DNA of 32,801 nt from JAWWBN01 sp033720955 (GTDB lineage Bacteria; Acidobacteriota; Thermoanaerobaculia; Multivoradales; JAHEKO01), in NCBI GenBank assembly GCA_033720955.1, contig JAWWBN010000012.1, forward strand, positions 1-32,801, in the 5' to 3' direction. A program made the translations under genes and the position numbers. This document shows positions 1 through 7,910 of the stretch, piece by piece; the first letter of the stretch is position 1, and each line of letters opens with the position of its first letter. The notes beneath the pieces were generated by a model. That model worked only from the letters and a program-made list of their open reading frames with translations. It did not search any database and was not told the origin of the DNA.

Positions 1-48
1 CCTGGACGGGGGTGGGCGGCGCCCCCGCGGCGCGGCCCCTCCTGCCCC

Positions 49-1884
49 TCATGGGTGTGGGCCCCCCCCGTCCCCCCCGGCCTTCGCTCGCCCCCCGGCG
101 GCGACGAGGGCCATGACCGCCCAGGCGGTCTGCGCGGGATTGCTGGGCCCACGGCCCTTCGCGGCCGCATCGTCGTAGGAGGCCGGGAGCTCTCCCCAGC
201 CGCCGTCTTCGTTCTGGCACGAGCGCACCCACTCCGCGGCCCGCCGGGCCCAGGAGGCGCTCATCTCCTCCCCGATCGCCTCCAGCGCGGTCAGGGCGAG
301 CCAGGTGCCGTACAGGTAGTTGCAGCCCCAGCGCCCGTACCACGAGCCGTCGGGCTCCTGCTCGCGCAGCAGGAAGTCGATCGCCCGGCGGGCCACCGGC
401 TCGTCCCGGCCGACGCCCAGCTCGGCCATGGTCAGAAGCACCCTGGCGGTGATGTCCGCGGTGCTGGGGTCGATCATGGCGTTGTGATCGGCGAAGGGGA
501 TGTAGGTGAGCCACTCCTTGTCGCAGCCGCGGTCGAAGGAGGCCCAGCCGCCGTCCCGGTTCTGCATGGAGAGGAGCCAGGCCCAGCCACGGTCGATCGC
601 CGCCCCGGCCCGATCCGCCAGGGGTCCGGGCAGCGAGACACGGGAGAGCGCCAGGAGGACCTCGGCGGTGTCGTCGCAGTCGGGGTAGGGCTCGTTGGCG
701 TACTCGAAGTACCAACCTCCCGGCTCGCAGCCGGGGTTCTTGACCTTCCAGTCCCCCGCCGAGCGCACCTCGTGGTCCAGCAGCCACTCGGCCGCCCGCG
801 CCAACCGCGGGTCGTCGTCCGGCAGCCCCGCCTCGAAGAGGGCGCTCATCGCCTGGCTGGTGTCCCACACGGGGGAGAGACACGGCTGCACCCGCAACGT
901 CTCCTCCTCCTCGATCTCGAGCCGCTCGAGCTCGTCGAGCTGCGACCGGAAGAGGGGATCGTCGTGCGGATAGCCCAGCTTGTCCAGGGCGTAGATCGTG
1001 TTGACGATGGGCGGGAAGATGGCGCCGAGGCCGTCGCTCTCCTCCAGCCGCTCCAGGATCCACCGCTCCGCCCGCTCCAGGGCGAGCCGGCGGAGGGGCG
1101 TGAAGCCCACCCGCTCGACCACCTTGATCAGCGCGTCCACCAGCAGGAAGAAGCGCGCCCACAGGCGCCCCCGGTCACCTCCCAGGGCCGGCCGGGGAGC
1201 GCGCCCTCCGCTCACCCGGAGCTCGTCGATCATCGCGCCTTCGGGCACGGGGCAGGAGGGACGGAGCGCCCACACGATGGACAGCGGCACCACGATGGCC
1301 CGCGACCACGACGACATCTCGTAGAGGTTGAAGGGGAGCCAACGCGGCAGCAGGACGATCTCCGGCGGCACGGCCGGGGCGTCGTCCCACTCATACTGAC
1401 CGAAGATCGCAAGGTAGATCTTGGTGTAGGAGTTGCAGCCCTCGAGACCTCCGAGCTCGACGATCTTGCGCCGTGCGCGCTCCATCTCGGGCGAGTCGGG
1501 CTCCTGGCCGAGGAGCTTGAGCACGAAGTAGGCCTTCACCGAGCAGTTGAGCTCCGCCGGCCCGCCCGGGTAGAGCGCCCAGCCGCCGTCGGCGAGCTGC
1601 TTCTCCCGCAGGTAGGCGGCCGCCTTCTGGGTCTTGGGCTCCTCGCCGCGACCCAGGTAGTGCATGAGCATCACCCACTCCGACTCGAGGATCGAGTCGC
1701 CCTCCAGCTCCGCGCACCAGTGCCCGTCGTCGCGCTGCAGCTCCAGCAGACGGGCGCGGGCCGCCTCGAGACAGGACCTGACACGCGCCAGCCAACTGTC
1801 CGAATCCGGCCTGGCGGCCGCTTCCTGCCGATACGGCACTCCCCCTCCCTCCCTACGGGCCCGCAGGGGCCGGCTCGAAATCAT
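49..1884 (-). CDS. shc: Squalene-hopene cyclase
   Basis: Cyclises squalene to hopene/hopanol at the membrane, giving hopanoids that order the bacterial membrane as sterols do in eukaryotes. The catalytic DxDDTA motif is present as D-C-D-D-T-A at about residues 402-407 (codons around 667-681). Several QW repeats are visible: LADGGW near the N-terminus, NRDGGW and EPDGSW in the second half, and NEDGGW near the C-terminus. The length of 611 residues is slightly short for the family (roughly 630-700), partly because of a weakly conserved stretch near residues 215-240. I chose the ATG at 1884 rather than the one at 1893, because a TAGAAT box (1892-1897) overlaps the upstream ATG and would place the transcript start on the downstream one. 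It is a single-gene unit, divergent from the TPR gene at 2000. No squalene-synthesis genes are in view. Family assignment is very secure. Confidence 0.95.
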   Translation of the reverse strand: MISSRPLRARREGGGVPYRQEAAARPDSDSWLARVRSCLEAARARLLELQRDDGHWCAELEGDSILESEWVMLMHYLGRGEEPKTQKAAAYLREKQLADGGWALYPGGPAELNCSVKAYFVLKLLGQEPDSPEMERARRKIVELGGLEGCNSYTKIYLAIFGQYEWDDAPAVPPEIVLLPRWLPFNLYEMSSWSRAIVVPLSIVWALRPSCPVPEGAMIDELRVSGGRAPRPALGGDRGRLWARFFLLVDALIKVVERVGFTPLRRLALERAERWILERLEESDGLGAIFPPIVNTIYALDKLGYPHDDPLFRSQLDELERLEIEEEETLRVQPCLSPVWDTSQAMSALFEAGLPDDDPRLARAAEWLLDHEVRSAGDWKVKNPGCEPGGWYFEYANEPYPDCDDTAEVLLALSRVSLPGPLADRAGAAIDRGWAWLLSMQNRDGGWASFDRGCDKEWLTYIPFADHNAMIDPSTADITARVLLTMAELGVGRDEPVARRAIDFLLREQEPDGSWYGRWGCNYLYGTWLALTALEAIGEEMSASWARRAAEWVRSCQNEDGGWGELPASYDDAAAKGRGPSNPAQTAWAVMALVAAGGRAKAGGDGGGPHP

Positions 1885-1891
1885 GCGGGTC

Positions 1892-1897
1892 ATTCTA
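1892..1897 (-). promoter_or_regulatory. -10 box of shc, probably leaderless
   Basis: TAGAAT on the minus strand ends 7 bases before the ATG at 1884. A possible -35 (TTGCTT, 1914-1919) lies 16 bases upstream. No Shine-Dalgarno sequence precedes the start, so the transcript probably begins at or next to the start codon. Confidence 0.5.
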
Positions 1898-1962
1898 CCG
1901 TTGCCGACGGGTGAAGCAAGGTCGCCCCCGGCGGCTCGACGCCCTCCCCACGGACCTTGACC

Positions 1963-1979
1963 GGCGGCCGACGGCCGCC
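1963..1979. promoter_or_regulatory. 17-bp inverted repeat, possible operator
   Basis: GGCGGCCGACGGCCGCC is a perfect 8+1+8 inverted repeat. It ends 8 bases before the TACAAT box of the gene at 2000, so it would cover about -37 to -21 of that promoter, a usual site for a regulator. A chance GC-rich palindrome is possible. Confidence 0.3.
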
Positions 1980-1987
1980 CCAGCGCC

Positions 1988-1993
1988 TACAAT
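1988..1993 (+). promoter_or_regulatory. -10 box of the TatT-like gene, probably leaderless
   Basis: TACAAT ends 6 bases before the ATG at 2000 and there is no Shine-Dalgarno sequence, so transcription should begin almost exactly at the start codon. A TTGACC at 1957-1962 is 25 bases away, too far to be its -35. Confidence 0.55.
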
Positions 1994-1999
1994 CCCTTC

Positions 2000-2863
2000 A
2001 TGCGACTTCCGTGCCTCGTGGCCGCGCTGGCGATGCTGCTTCCCGGCGCCCCCGGTCTCGCCGACCCGGCCGAGTCGATCGCGCGCGGCGACGCCGCCTG
2101 GCAGCGGAGGGCGGAGGGCGCCGACGGCCCCCGGGCCGACCCCGGTCCGGTGCAGGAGGCCGTCGCCGCCTACGCCGCGGCCCTGGAAGAGGACCCGAGC
2201 CGTCACGAGGCACGCTGGAAGCTGATGCGGGCGCTCTACTTCCAGGGCGAGCACACGGGTCTCGACGACGATGCGCGGCTGGCGGTCTTCGAGCGCGGCC
2301 GGGAGCTCGGCGAGGAGGGCCTCGACCGGCTGGCCGAGGGGCTGGGAGGGCGGGAGGCCCTGGACGACCTGTCGCCCGCCGAGGTCGCCGCCGCCCTGGG
2401 GTCGGAGCCGGCCGCCGCGCCGCTCTACTTCTGGACCGCCGTGCACTGGGGACTGTGGGGGCAGACCCGGGGCAAGATGGCCGCCGCCCGCCAGGGCGTC
2501 GCCTCCCGCATCCGCGACGGCGCCCTGGCCACGATCGCCCTCGACCCGGTGTACGAGCAGGCCGGCGGCCACCGCGTCCTCGGCCGGTTGCACGACGAGG
2601 CGCCCAAGATCCCCTTCGTGACCGGCTGGGTGGACCGCGACACGGCCGTCCGGGAGCTGGAGCGTGCCGTAGAGCTGGCGCCCGACGACACCCTGAACCG
2701 TCTCTACCTGGCCGAGGCGCTGCTGCGCAGGGAGAGGGCGCGCCGGGACGAGGCGCTCGAGTTGCTCCGCGGGCTGGCGCAGGAGGAGCCCCGCGACCAC
2801 TGCCGCGTCGAGGACGCCAAGGCCCTGGCCGACGCGCGGGCGCTGCTGCGGCGCGCCGGCTGA
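2000..2863 (+). CDS. Periplasmic TPR protein resembling TRAP-transporter TatT
   Basis: A 287-residue protein with an N-terminal signal peptide (hydrophobic core roughly residues 5-17, small residues before the likely cleavage near 21). The rest is helical and TPR-like: one repeat near residues 45-75 (A-x-x-A-Y-A-A-A-L-E-E-D-P) and another near 215-245 (A-V-E-L-A-P-D-D-T-L). The central block with YFWTAVHWGLWG, then ALDPVYEQAGGHRVLGRLH, resembles the TatT (T component) family, periplasmic trimeric TPR proteins associated with some TRAP transporters. No TRAP permease or binding protein is in the window, so its partner is unknown. The start is set by the TACAAT box 6 bases upstream. Its TGA directly abuts the TGA of the convergent gene (TGATCA, 2861-2866). 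The TPR/secreted description is safe; the TatT label is moderate. Confidence 0.7.
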   Translation: MRLPCLVAALAMLLPGAPGLADPAESIARGDAAWQRRAEGADGPRADPGPVQEAVAAYAAALEEDPSRHEARWKLMRALYFQGEHTGLDDDARLAVFERGRELGEEGLDRLAEGLGGREALDDLSPAEVAAALGSEPAAAPLYFWTAVHWGLWGQTRGKMAAARQGVASRIRDGALATIALDPVYEQAGGHRVLGRLHDEAPKIPFVTGWVDRDTAVRELERAVELAPDDTLNRLYLAEALLRRERARRDEALELLRGLAQEEPRDHCRVEDAKALADARALLRRAG

Positions 2864-3610
2864 TCAGCCCCCGGCGGGCGGCAGCCGCCGCCCCCAGTGC
2901 ACGGTCACCGGCGAGCCGGCGGCCACGAAGGCCGACGTCGGCGGACCCTCCAGGAAGGGCGCGAGCTCCGGGCCGTAGAGCGCCGCCACGTCGCACTCCA
3001 GCTCCGGCGCCAGCGCCGGGTAGACCGGCCACGGGGGGTGCTCCACCCGGTACTCCGTCGTGCCCCCACCGCGCCGTGCGGCGTAGCCCCAGTAGTGCTC
3101 GGTGACGAAGCGCTCCTCCGACTCCTCGGAGGGCAGCTCGGCGGCCTGGTCCACCCGCGCCGCCAGGCGGTGCCACCGTCCCGCCAGCCGCCAGGAGAAC
3201 TCGAGCCTGCCGTCGCCCAGTCCGGGCAGCCGATGGCGGGTGGGAGCGTAGACGTAGTTCTCGCCGTAGAAGAGGCGGGCCACCCAGGCGATGGCTCGCC
3301 GGGGCACCACCTCCTTCACGAAGACCACGCCGCGGCGCACGCCGTCGGCCGTCCTCCGGCGGACGTAGAAGCGCAGGTTGATCTCGTCGAAGTCGCGGTG
3401 GAAGGGGATCGGCACCCCGAGCAGCCGGGTGCGCAGGAAGCGGAAGGCGACCATGCTGACCAGGGGGCGGCCCTCCCAGAGGTCGAGCTCCGTGCCGGGG
3501 GGCACCCGCGGCGCCAGAACCCGCGCCTCCACGGGATAGTTGAGCATCACCAGCCACCGCCACTCGGCGGTGAGGAACACCCGCCCCCGATCGTCGCCGG
3601 CGTCGCTCAC
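2864..3610 (-). CDS. DUF2071 (YqjF-like) protein
   Basis: A 248-residue cytoplasmic protein of the DUF2071 family, related to Bacillus YqjF; biochemical role not established. Recognisable features are the opening FLTAEWRWLVMLNYPV, then LVSMVAFRFLRTRLLGVPIPFHRDFDEINLRFYV (two parts), and the block with FYGENYVYAP. Length is normal for the family. It starts with GTG at 3610, which overlaps the TGA of the carboxypeptidase gene by four bases (GTGA), so translation is probably coupled to that gene. The open frame continues far upstream only because GC-rich DNA lacks stops; family similarity begins at this GTG. It is the last gene of the sspB-ychF-peptidase block. Why a DUF2071 protein is coupled to a secreted peptidase is unclear. 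Confidence 0.85.
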   Translation of the reverse strand: MSDAGDDRGRVFLTAEWRWLVMLNYPVEARVLAPRVPPGTELDLWEGRPLVSMVAFRFLRTRLLGVPIPFHRDFDEINLRFYVRRRTADGVRRGVVFVKEVVPRRAIAWVARLFYGENYVYAPTRHRLPGLGDGRLEFSWRLAGRWHRLAARVDQAAELPSEESEERFVTEHYWGYAARRGGGTTEYRVEHPPWPVYPALAPELECDVAALYGPELAPFLEGPPTSAFVAAGSPVTVHWGRRLPPAGG

Positions 3611-6216
3611 GGCGCGCTGGGCCCCAGGACCACGGCGTTGAGCAGCAGGCGGTGGGCGCCGCGCCAGGTGCCGCGGAAGGAGAGGTCCTCGGCGAAGGCG
3701 ATCACCCGGCCACGGTCCACCCGCTGCTCGTAGGCGAGCACGGCGCCGGGCAGGCGCTCGGCGCTCTCGGGCCAGAGGTGCCCCGACAGGAGCAGCTCGC
3801 CGGCGGCGGCGTAACGGGCCACCACCCTGCGCCCGGGGTCGGGCGGGCCCGGGGGCGGCAGCAGCACCCGGTCCGAGGTGACCAGGGCCGGAAGCTCCTC
3901 GCGCAGCCCGGAGGCCAGCCACCGGGAGGGGTCGAGACGCGCTCGCAGGATGGCCCCCGGCACGGTGAAACGGCGGGTACCGGCGCCGCCCCCCTCCGCG
4001 GCCTCGCCCTCCGCCCCTCCGGGCGGGTCGTAGTAGGAGGCCAGGTCGATCAGGTCCAGGGGGCCGCGCGCCAGCTCGACCGCCTCGCCCAGGGCGACCA
4101 GGGTGCCCCCGTCGCGCACCCAGGCCCGGATCCGCTCGAGCCCGCCGTCGCCCAGCTCGCGGCCGAGGGCCTCGGCCGAGAAGAGATCGGGGATCACCAG
4201 CACGTCGAAGCGGTCGAGCGGCGTCGATGCCACCGAGCCCACCCGCCGCACCGTCACCGGCAGCTCGTACTGCCGGTCCAGAAGGTGCCACACCCAGCCG
4301 AAGGAGTAGGCGTGGACGGGATCGTCGCCGAGGAGGGCGATCTCCGAGGGGGAAAGAGGCACCGCGTCGCCCGAGCCCAGCGCGGGGAAGCCCTCGTCGG
4401 CGCGGCCCGTGTCCACCCCGTCCACCGCCAGCCGGTACCTCGCCGCCACCCGTCGCAGCTTCTCCTCGAGACCCGCGTCGTTCTGGCCGATCCGCACCAC
4501 CACCGTGCCGGCGGCGAAGCCGCGGCCGGCGAGCCGGGTGGCCTTCGTCAGGACCGCCAGCCGCACCCCGTCCGCCCGCAGCCGGTGTGCGGCCGCCAGC
4601 GACGCCGTCTGGGCGCCGTCGATCAGGTAGGCGTAGCCGGGAGGCGGCGGCAGCGAGGCCTCCCCGGAGCCGGGCCGGAACGGGGTGGCGGGCGGCCTCT
4701 CCGGCTCCCGCGAGCCGTAGGCGGCGAGATCGAACAGCAGCGGCAGCGACCAGGCCGTCACGTCGTAGAAGCGCGGGTTCTCGCCCCGGTCGAGCCGCTC
4801 CCGCGCCTCGGCGAGGAAGACGGCCGGCAGCGGCTGGTCGGGCTCGAGCAGGGTGCGCACCAGGCGGTTGCGCGGCTGCGCCGCCTCCACCACCAGCGTG
4901 CCCGGGGGCAGCCGCACCCGCTCGACCGTCTGGCCGTCGCGGCCCCGGGCGGCGGCCAGCTCGACCTCCTCGGAGAGCACCCCGACCTCGATCCCGCAGC
5001 GGGTCAGCAGCTCGCCCGCCTCCTCGAGATGCAGCGGATCGCCCGGCAGGGCGAGGTAGTAGCGCCGCACTCCCCGGGCCCCGTCGGCGAGCCCCTCGCG
5101 GTGGGCGGCGTAGTAGTCGCCCAGCAGCTCCTCGCGGCGGCCGGCCGCGGTCTGGACGGCGGTCCACGCCGCGGTGTACTGCTGCTCCAGGGCGTCGGCC
5201 AGGGTGCGCACCGACTCGTCGGCGCGGCGGATCGAGAGTCCACGCGACGACCCCTGCTCGTAGAGCATCCCCACCGCCCCCTGGTAGCTGCCGAAGGAGG
5301 TGGTGTAGCCCGGGTAGAGGTAGTTGTACCTCTCCCCCGTCATGTACTCGAAGCCGGCGCGGTCGAACGCGGCGGCGTAGGCCGCGCCGAAGCGGGGGAA
5401 CCAGCGGCGGGCGAAGCCGGGGAAGAACGGTCCATAGGGCTCGGTGGGAGGGTCGAAGAAGAACTCGACGTCCGAGCTCATCTCGTGCAGGTCCACCACC
5501 ACCTGCGGCCGCCAGGCGAGCAGGGTCGGAACCCGCCCGCGGGTCTCCGGCTGGGTCTGGGCCCACCAGTCGCGGTTGGTGTCGAAGAAGTAGTGGCCGG
5601 TGCGGTAGGCCAGCGCCTCCCAGCGGCCGAAGTCGTTGCCCCAGTCGTCCCGGTCGGGGACTCGCTCGCGGCCGCGGGAGCGCAGATTGCGCAGCGCGAA
5701 GGCGTCGCGCCCGTCCGGGTTCAGCATCGGGTCCACGATCACCACCGTGGCGTCGAGCACGGCCAGGGTGTCGGGGTCGGCGGCGGTGGCCAGGCGCTCG
5801 AGGAGCTTCAGCAGACCCTCGGCGCCGGAGAGCTCGAACCCGTGGATCGAGCCGCCCAGCCAGACGATCGCCGGCTGGGTCCGCACCAGCTCGGCAGCCG
5901 CCTCCGGATCCAGCCGGCGGGGGTCTCCCAGCAGCCCGGCCGCCTCGCGGATCTCGTCCAGCCGCTCCTGGTTCGCGGGCGAGGTGACGATCGCGTGCAG
6001 CAGCTCGCGACCCTCCCAGGAGCGGCCGCCCTCGCCGAGGCGCACGCGATCCGAGGCGTCGAGGGCCTCGAGGTAGGCGACCATCTCGTGATGGCGGGTG
6101 ATGCGGTCGCCCAGCGGCCGCCCGAGATGGTCGGAGTAGGTGGGGGCCTGGGCCAGGGTGGCGGCCGCCACCCCGAGAAGGGCCGGGGCCACACGGAGAG
6201 AGGCTCGAAACGACAT
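3607..6216 (-). CDS. Secreted M14-family zinc carboxypeptidase
   Basis: An 869-residue exported metallopeptidase. The N-terminus has a signal peptide (residues 1-22, ending L-A-Q-A). The M14 catalytic domain covers about residues 25-360: zinc ligands H125 and E128 in S-I-H-G-F-E, the third ligand H244 in V-D-L-H-E-M, and a candidate catalytic glutamate near residue 320 in M-L-Y-E-Q-G. The spacing between ligands fits the family. The C-terminal half contains a Rossmann/GATase1-like domain (F-D-V-L-V-I-P-D near 690, then R-A-W-V-R-D-G-G-T-L-V-A-L-G), often found on large bacterial M14-like proteins. The ATG at 6216 has a GGAG ribosome site 6-7 bases upstream, and the end of ychF is 10 bases away, so they are co-transcribed. 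Likely role is extracellular peptide degradation; the substrate cannot be read from sequence. Confidence 0.9.
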   Translation of the reverse strand: MSFRASLRVAPALLGVAAATLAQAPTYSDHLGRPLGDRITRHHEMVAYLEALDASDRVRLGEGGRSWEGRELLHAIVTSPANQERLDEIREAAGLLGDPRRLDPEAAAELVRTQPAIVWLGGSIHGFELSGAEGLLKLLERLATAADPDTLAVLDATVVIVDPMLNPDGRDAFALRNLRSRGRERVPDRDDWGNDFGRWEALAYRTGHYFFDTNRDWWAQTQPETRGRVPTLLAWRPQVVVDLHEMSSDVEFFFDPPTEPYGPFFPGFARRWFPRFGAAYAAAFDRAGFEYMTGERYNYLYPGYTTSFGSYQGAVGMLYEQGSSRGLSIRRADESVRTLADALEQQYTAAWTAVQTAAGRREELLGDYYAAHREGLADGARGVRRYYLALPGDPLHLEEAGELLTRCGIEVGVLSEEVELAAARGRDGQTVERVRLPPGTLVVEAAQPRNRLVRTLLEPDQPLPAVFLAEARERLDRGENPRFYDVTAWSLPLLFDLAAYGSREPERPPATPFRPGSGEASLPPPPGYAYLIDGAQTASLAAAHRLRADGVRLAVLTKATRLAGRGFAAGTVVVRIGQNDAGLEEKLRRVAARYRLAVDGVDTGRADEGFPALGSGDAVPLSPSEIALLGDDPVHAYSFGWVWHLLDRQYELPVTVRRVGSVASTPLDRFDVLVIPDLFSAEALGRELGDGGLERIRAWVRDGGTLVALGEAVELARGPLDLIDLASYYDPPGGAEGEAAEGGGAGTRRFTVPGAILRARLDPSRWLASGLREELPALVTSDRVLLPPPGPPDPGRRVVARYAAAGELLLSGHLWPESAERLPGAVLAYEQRVDRGRVIAFAEDLSFRGTWRGAHRLLLNAVVLGPSAP

Positions 6217-6226
6217 GCGGATCTCC

Positions 6227-7327
6227 TCAGCGACTGAACAGGAACTCGACGACGTCCCCGTCCCGGATCTGGTACTCCTTGCCCTCGGTGCGCAGCCGAC
6301 CCTGGTGGGCCAGCTCGGCCAGACCCCCGGCGGCGACGAGCTCGTCGAAGCTCGCGACGCGGGCGCGGATGAAGCCGCTCTCCATGTCGGAGTGGATCCG
6401 GCCCGCGGCGGCGGGGGCGGCGACGCCACGCGGCAGCTCCCAGGCGCGCAGCTTGCGGTTGGCCACGGTGTAGAAGCGGATGAGGCCCAGCCGGTCGAAG
6501 CAGCGCTCGACCAGGCGCTCCAGCCCGCTCGCCGGGAGACTCAGCATCTCCAGCATCTCCCGGCGGTCGTCCTCCTCGAGCGCCGCCAGCTCCGCCTCCA
6601 GCAGGGCCGAGAGGGCCACCACCTCCGCCGGCCGGCCCTCCTCGCCCAGGGCCCAGCCGAGCTCCTCCACCGCCGGCGGCTCCTGGGGCCCGACCTCCGA
6701 CTCCGACAGGTTGGCCACCCACACGACCGGCTTGGTGGTCAGCATCCCGACCGCCTCGAGCTCCACCCGCGCCGCGGCGTCGAGCTCCAGGGAGGCCAGA
6801 GGGCGCCCCTCCTCGAGCCGGGTCCGACAGCGCTCCAGCAGCTCCCTCTCGCCGGCGTGGGCCCCGGGGTCGGTGGCCCACACCTTGCTGCGCTTCTCGA
6901 TCGCCCGCCCGAGCACCTCCAGATCGGCCAGCAGCAGCTCCGTCTGGACGATCTCGGCGTCCCGCACCGGGTCCAGACCGGGGTAGCCGTGGGCCACGTC
7001 CGGCTGGTCGAAGAGCCGCACCACGTGGGCGATGAGGTCCACCGTGCGGATGCTCCCCAGAAAGCGGTTGCCCAGACCTTCCCCGCGGCTGGCGCCCTCG
7101 ACCAGGCCGGCGATGTCGATGAACTCGATGGCGCACGGCGTCGTGTCGAGCGGGTCCAGCAGCGCCTCGAGCCGCGCCAGCCGCGGATCGGGCACCACGG
7201 CCACCCCGACGTTGGAGTCGATCGTGGTGAAGGGGTAGCTCGACACCCGCGCCTCGGCGCGCGCGAGGGCGTTGAAGAGCGTGGACTTGCCGACGTTCGG
7301 CAGCCCCACCAGACCGACCTTGAGCAC
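6227..7327 (-). CDS. ychF: Redox-regulated ATPase YchF (Obg/OLA1 family)
   Basis: A 366-residue cytosolic P-loop NTPase that binds ribosomes and prefers ATP over GTP. The Walker A sequence GLPNVGKST is at residues 8-16 and the switch region follows (YPFTTIDSNVG). The guanine-specificity motif is N-L-S-E near residue 200 instead of NKxD, as expected for an ATP-preferring YchF. The C-terminal TGS domain is complete (SDMESGFIRARVASFDEL to the final VVEFLFSR). Length matches the family. It starts with GTG at 7327, six bases after TACAAT, so its own transcript is probably leaderless. The sspB stop lies 22 bases upstream, so read-through from sspB is also possible. Certain identification. Confidence 0.97.
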   Translation of the reverse strand: MLKVGLVGLPNVGKSTLFNALARAEARVSSYPFTTIDSNVGVAVVPDPRLARLEALLDPLDTTPCAIEFIDIAGLVEGASRGEGLGNRFLGSIRTVDLIAHVVRLFDQPDVAHGYPGLDPVRDAEIVQTELLLADLEVLGRAIEKRSKVWATDPGAHAGERELLERCRTRLEEGRPLASLELDAAARVELEAVGMLTTKPVVWVANLSESEVGPQEPPAVEELGWALGEEGRPAEVVALSALLEAELAALEEDDRREMLEMLSLPASGLERLVERCFDRLGLIRFYTVANRKLRAWELPRGVAAPAAAGRIHSDMESGFIRARVASFDELVAAGGLAELAHQGRLRTEGKEYQIRDGDVVEFLFSR

Positions 7328-7333
7328 CGCGGG

Positions 7334-7339
7334 ATTGTA
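7334..7339 (-). promoter_or_regulatory. -10 box of ychF, probably leaderless
   Basis: TACAAT on the minus strand lies in the short sspB-ychF gap and ends six bases (CCCGCG) before the GTG start. The same six-base spacer occurs before ygfZ at 32457-32462. Confidence 0.55.
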
Positions 7340-7349
7340 GCCGCGGCGC

Positions 7350-7823
7350 TCAGCTCTTCTTGCGGAAGCGGTCGATCGAGACCACTTTGGCCGGATCGCC
7401 CGTCGGCGCCGTCTCCCCCTCGGCCTCGGCCCCGCTGGGCACCTCTTCGCCCTCCTCGACGGCCTCGTCGCGCTCGCCGAAGCGCAGGCCGAAGTCGGCG
7501 GCCGGGTCGGCGAAGCCGGTGAGAGCCGCGAAAGGCACCCTCAGGCGGTGGCGCTCGCGCCGGAAGCTGAGGGTCACGGCGAAGGCCTCCTCGTCCACCG
7601 CGAGGTCCCAGAACTGATGCTGCAGCACGATGGTCATCTCGTCCGGGTAGCGCTCCAGGAGAAAGCCGGGCAGCTCCACCCCCGGCCGGCCGGTGGCGAA
7701 GGTCAGGAAGAAGTGGTGGTCGCCCGGGATCCCCTCGTCGGCCACCCGGAGCAGGACCTCGCGGACGACCCCGCGCAGCGCCCCCTCCACCAGGGCGGGG
7801 TAGTCGAGCAGATCGGCGGCCAT
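7350..7823 (-). CDS. sspB: ClpXP adaptor SspB, alphaproteobacterial type
   Basis: Adaptor that tethers ssrA-tagged and other substrates to the ClpXP protease. The 157-residue protein matches SspB-alpha along its folded domain: DYPALVEGALRGVVREVL, then GIPGDHHFFLTFATGRPGVELP, YPDEMTIVLQHQFWDL and the LSFRRERHRLRVPF strand, ending FADPAADFGLRF near residue 113. An acidic, Glu/Gly/Pro-rich linker follows. The C-terminus VVSIDRFRKKS closely resembles the ClpX-docking XB tail of alphaproteobacterial SspB (VVSLDAFRKK type). It leads the block containing ychF. The start at 7823 fits the family N-terminus; a TAGGGT box lies 11 bases upstream. No clpX, clpP or ssrA gene is in the window. Confidence 0.92.
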   Translation of the reverse strand: MAADLLDYPALVEGALRGVVREVLLRVADEGIPGDHHFFLTFATGRPGVELPGFLLERYPDEMTIVLQHQFWDLAVDEEAFAVTLSFRRERHRLRVPFAALTGFADPAADFGLRFGERDEAVEEGEEVPSGAEAEGETAPTGDPAKVVSIDRFRKKS

Positions 7824-7834
7824 GGCTTCGAGCC

Positions 7835-7840
7835 ACCCTA
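7835..7840 (-). promoter_or_regulatory. Possible -10 box of sspB
   Basis: TAGGGT on the minus strand fits TANNNT and ends 11 bases before the ATG at 7823. The spacing is slightly longer than for the other leaderless-type promoters in the window, so this is a weaker call. Confidence 0.3.
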
Positions 7841-7910
7841 GCACAGCGAGATGAAACCACCGGCCGTGGGGAACGTAGGCAACAGAGGAGCAGACAAGGA
7901 AGGAGAGAAG

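Noticed and set aside
1957..1962. TTGACC as a -35 for the TatT-like gene
   Set aside because: It is 25 bases from the TACAAT box, too far for a sigma-70-type promoter.
3611..5566. Open frame continuing upstream of the DUF2071 start at 3610
   Set aside because: The sequence upstream of the GTG is compositional noise over the peptidase gene; all DUF2071 similarity is downstream.
3652..6237. 861-codon open frame on the plus strand opposite the M14 peptidase
   Set aside because: It is Arg/Gly/Pro/His-rich with no recognisable domain and lies wholly opposite a gene with intact catalytic motifs; a shadow of GC-rich codon use.
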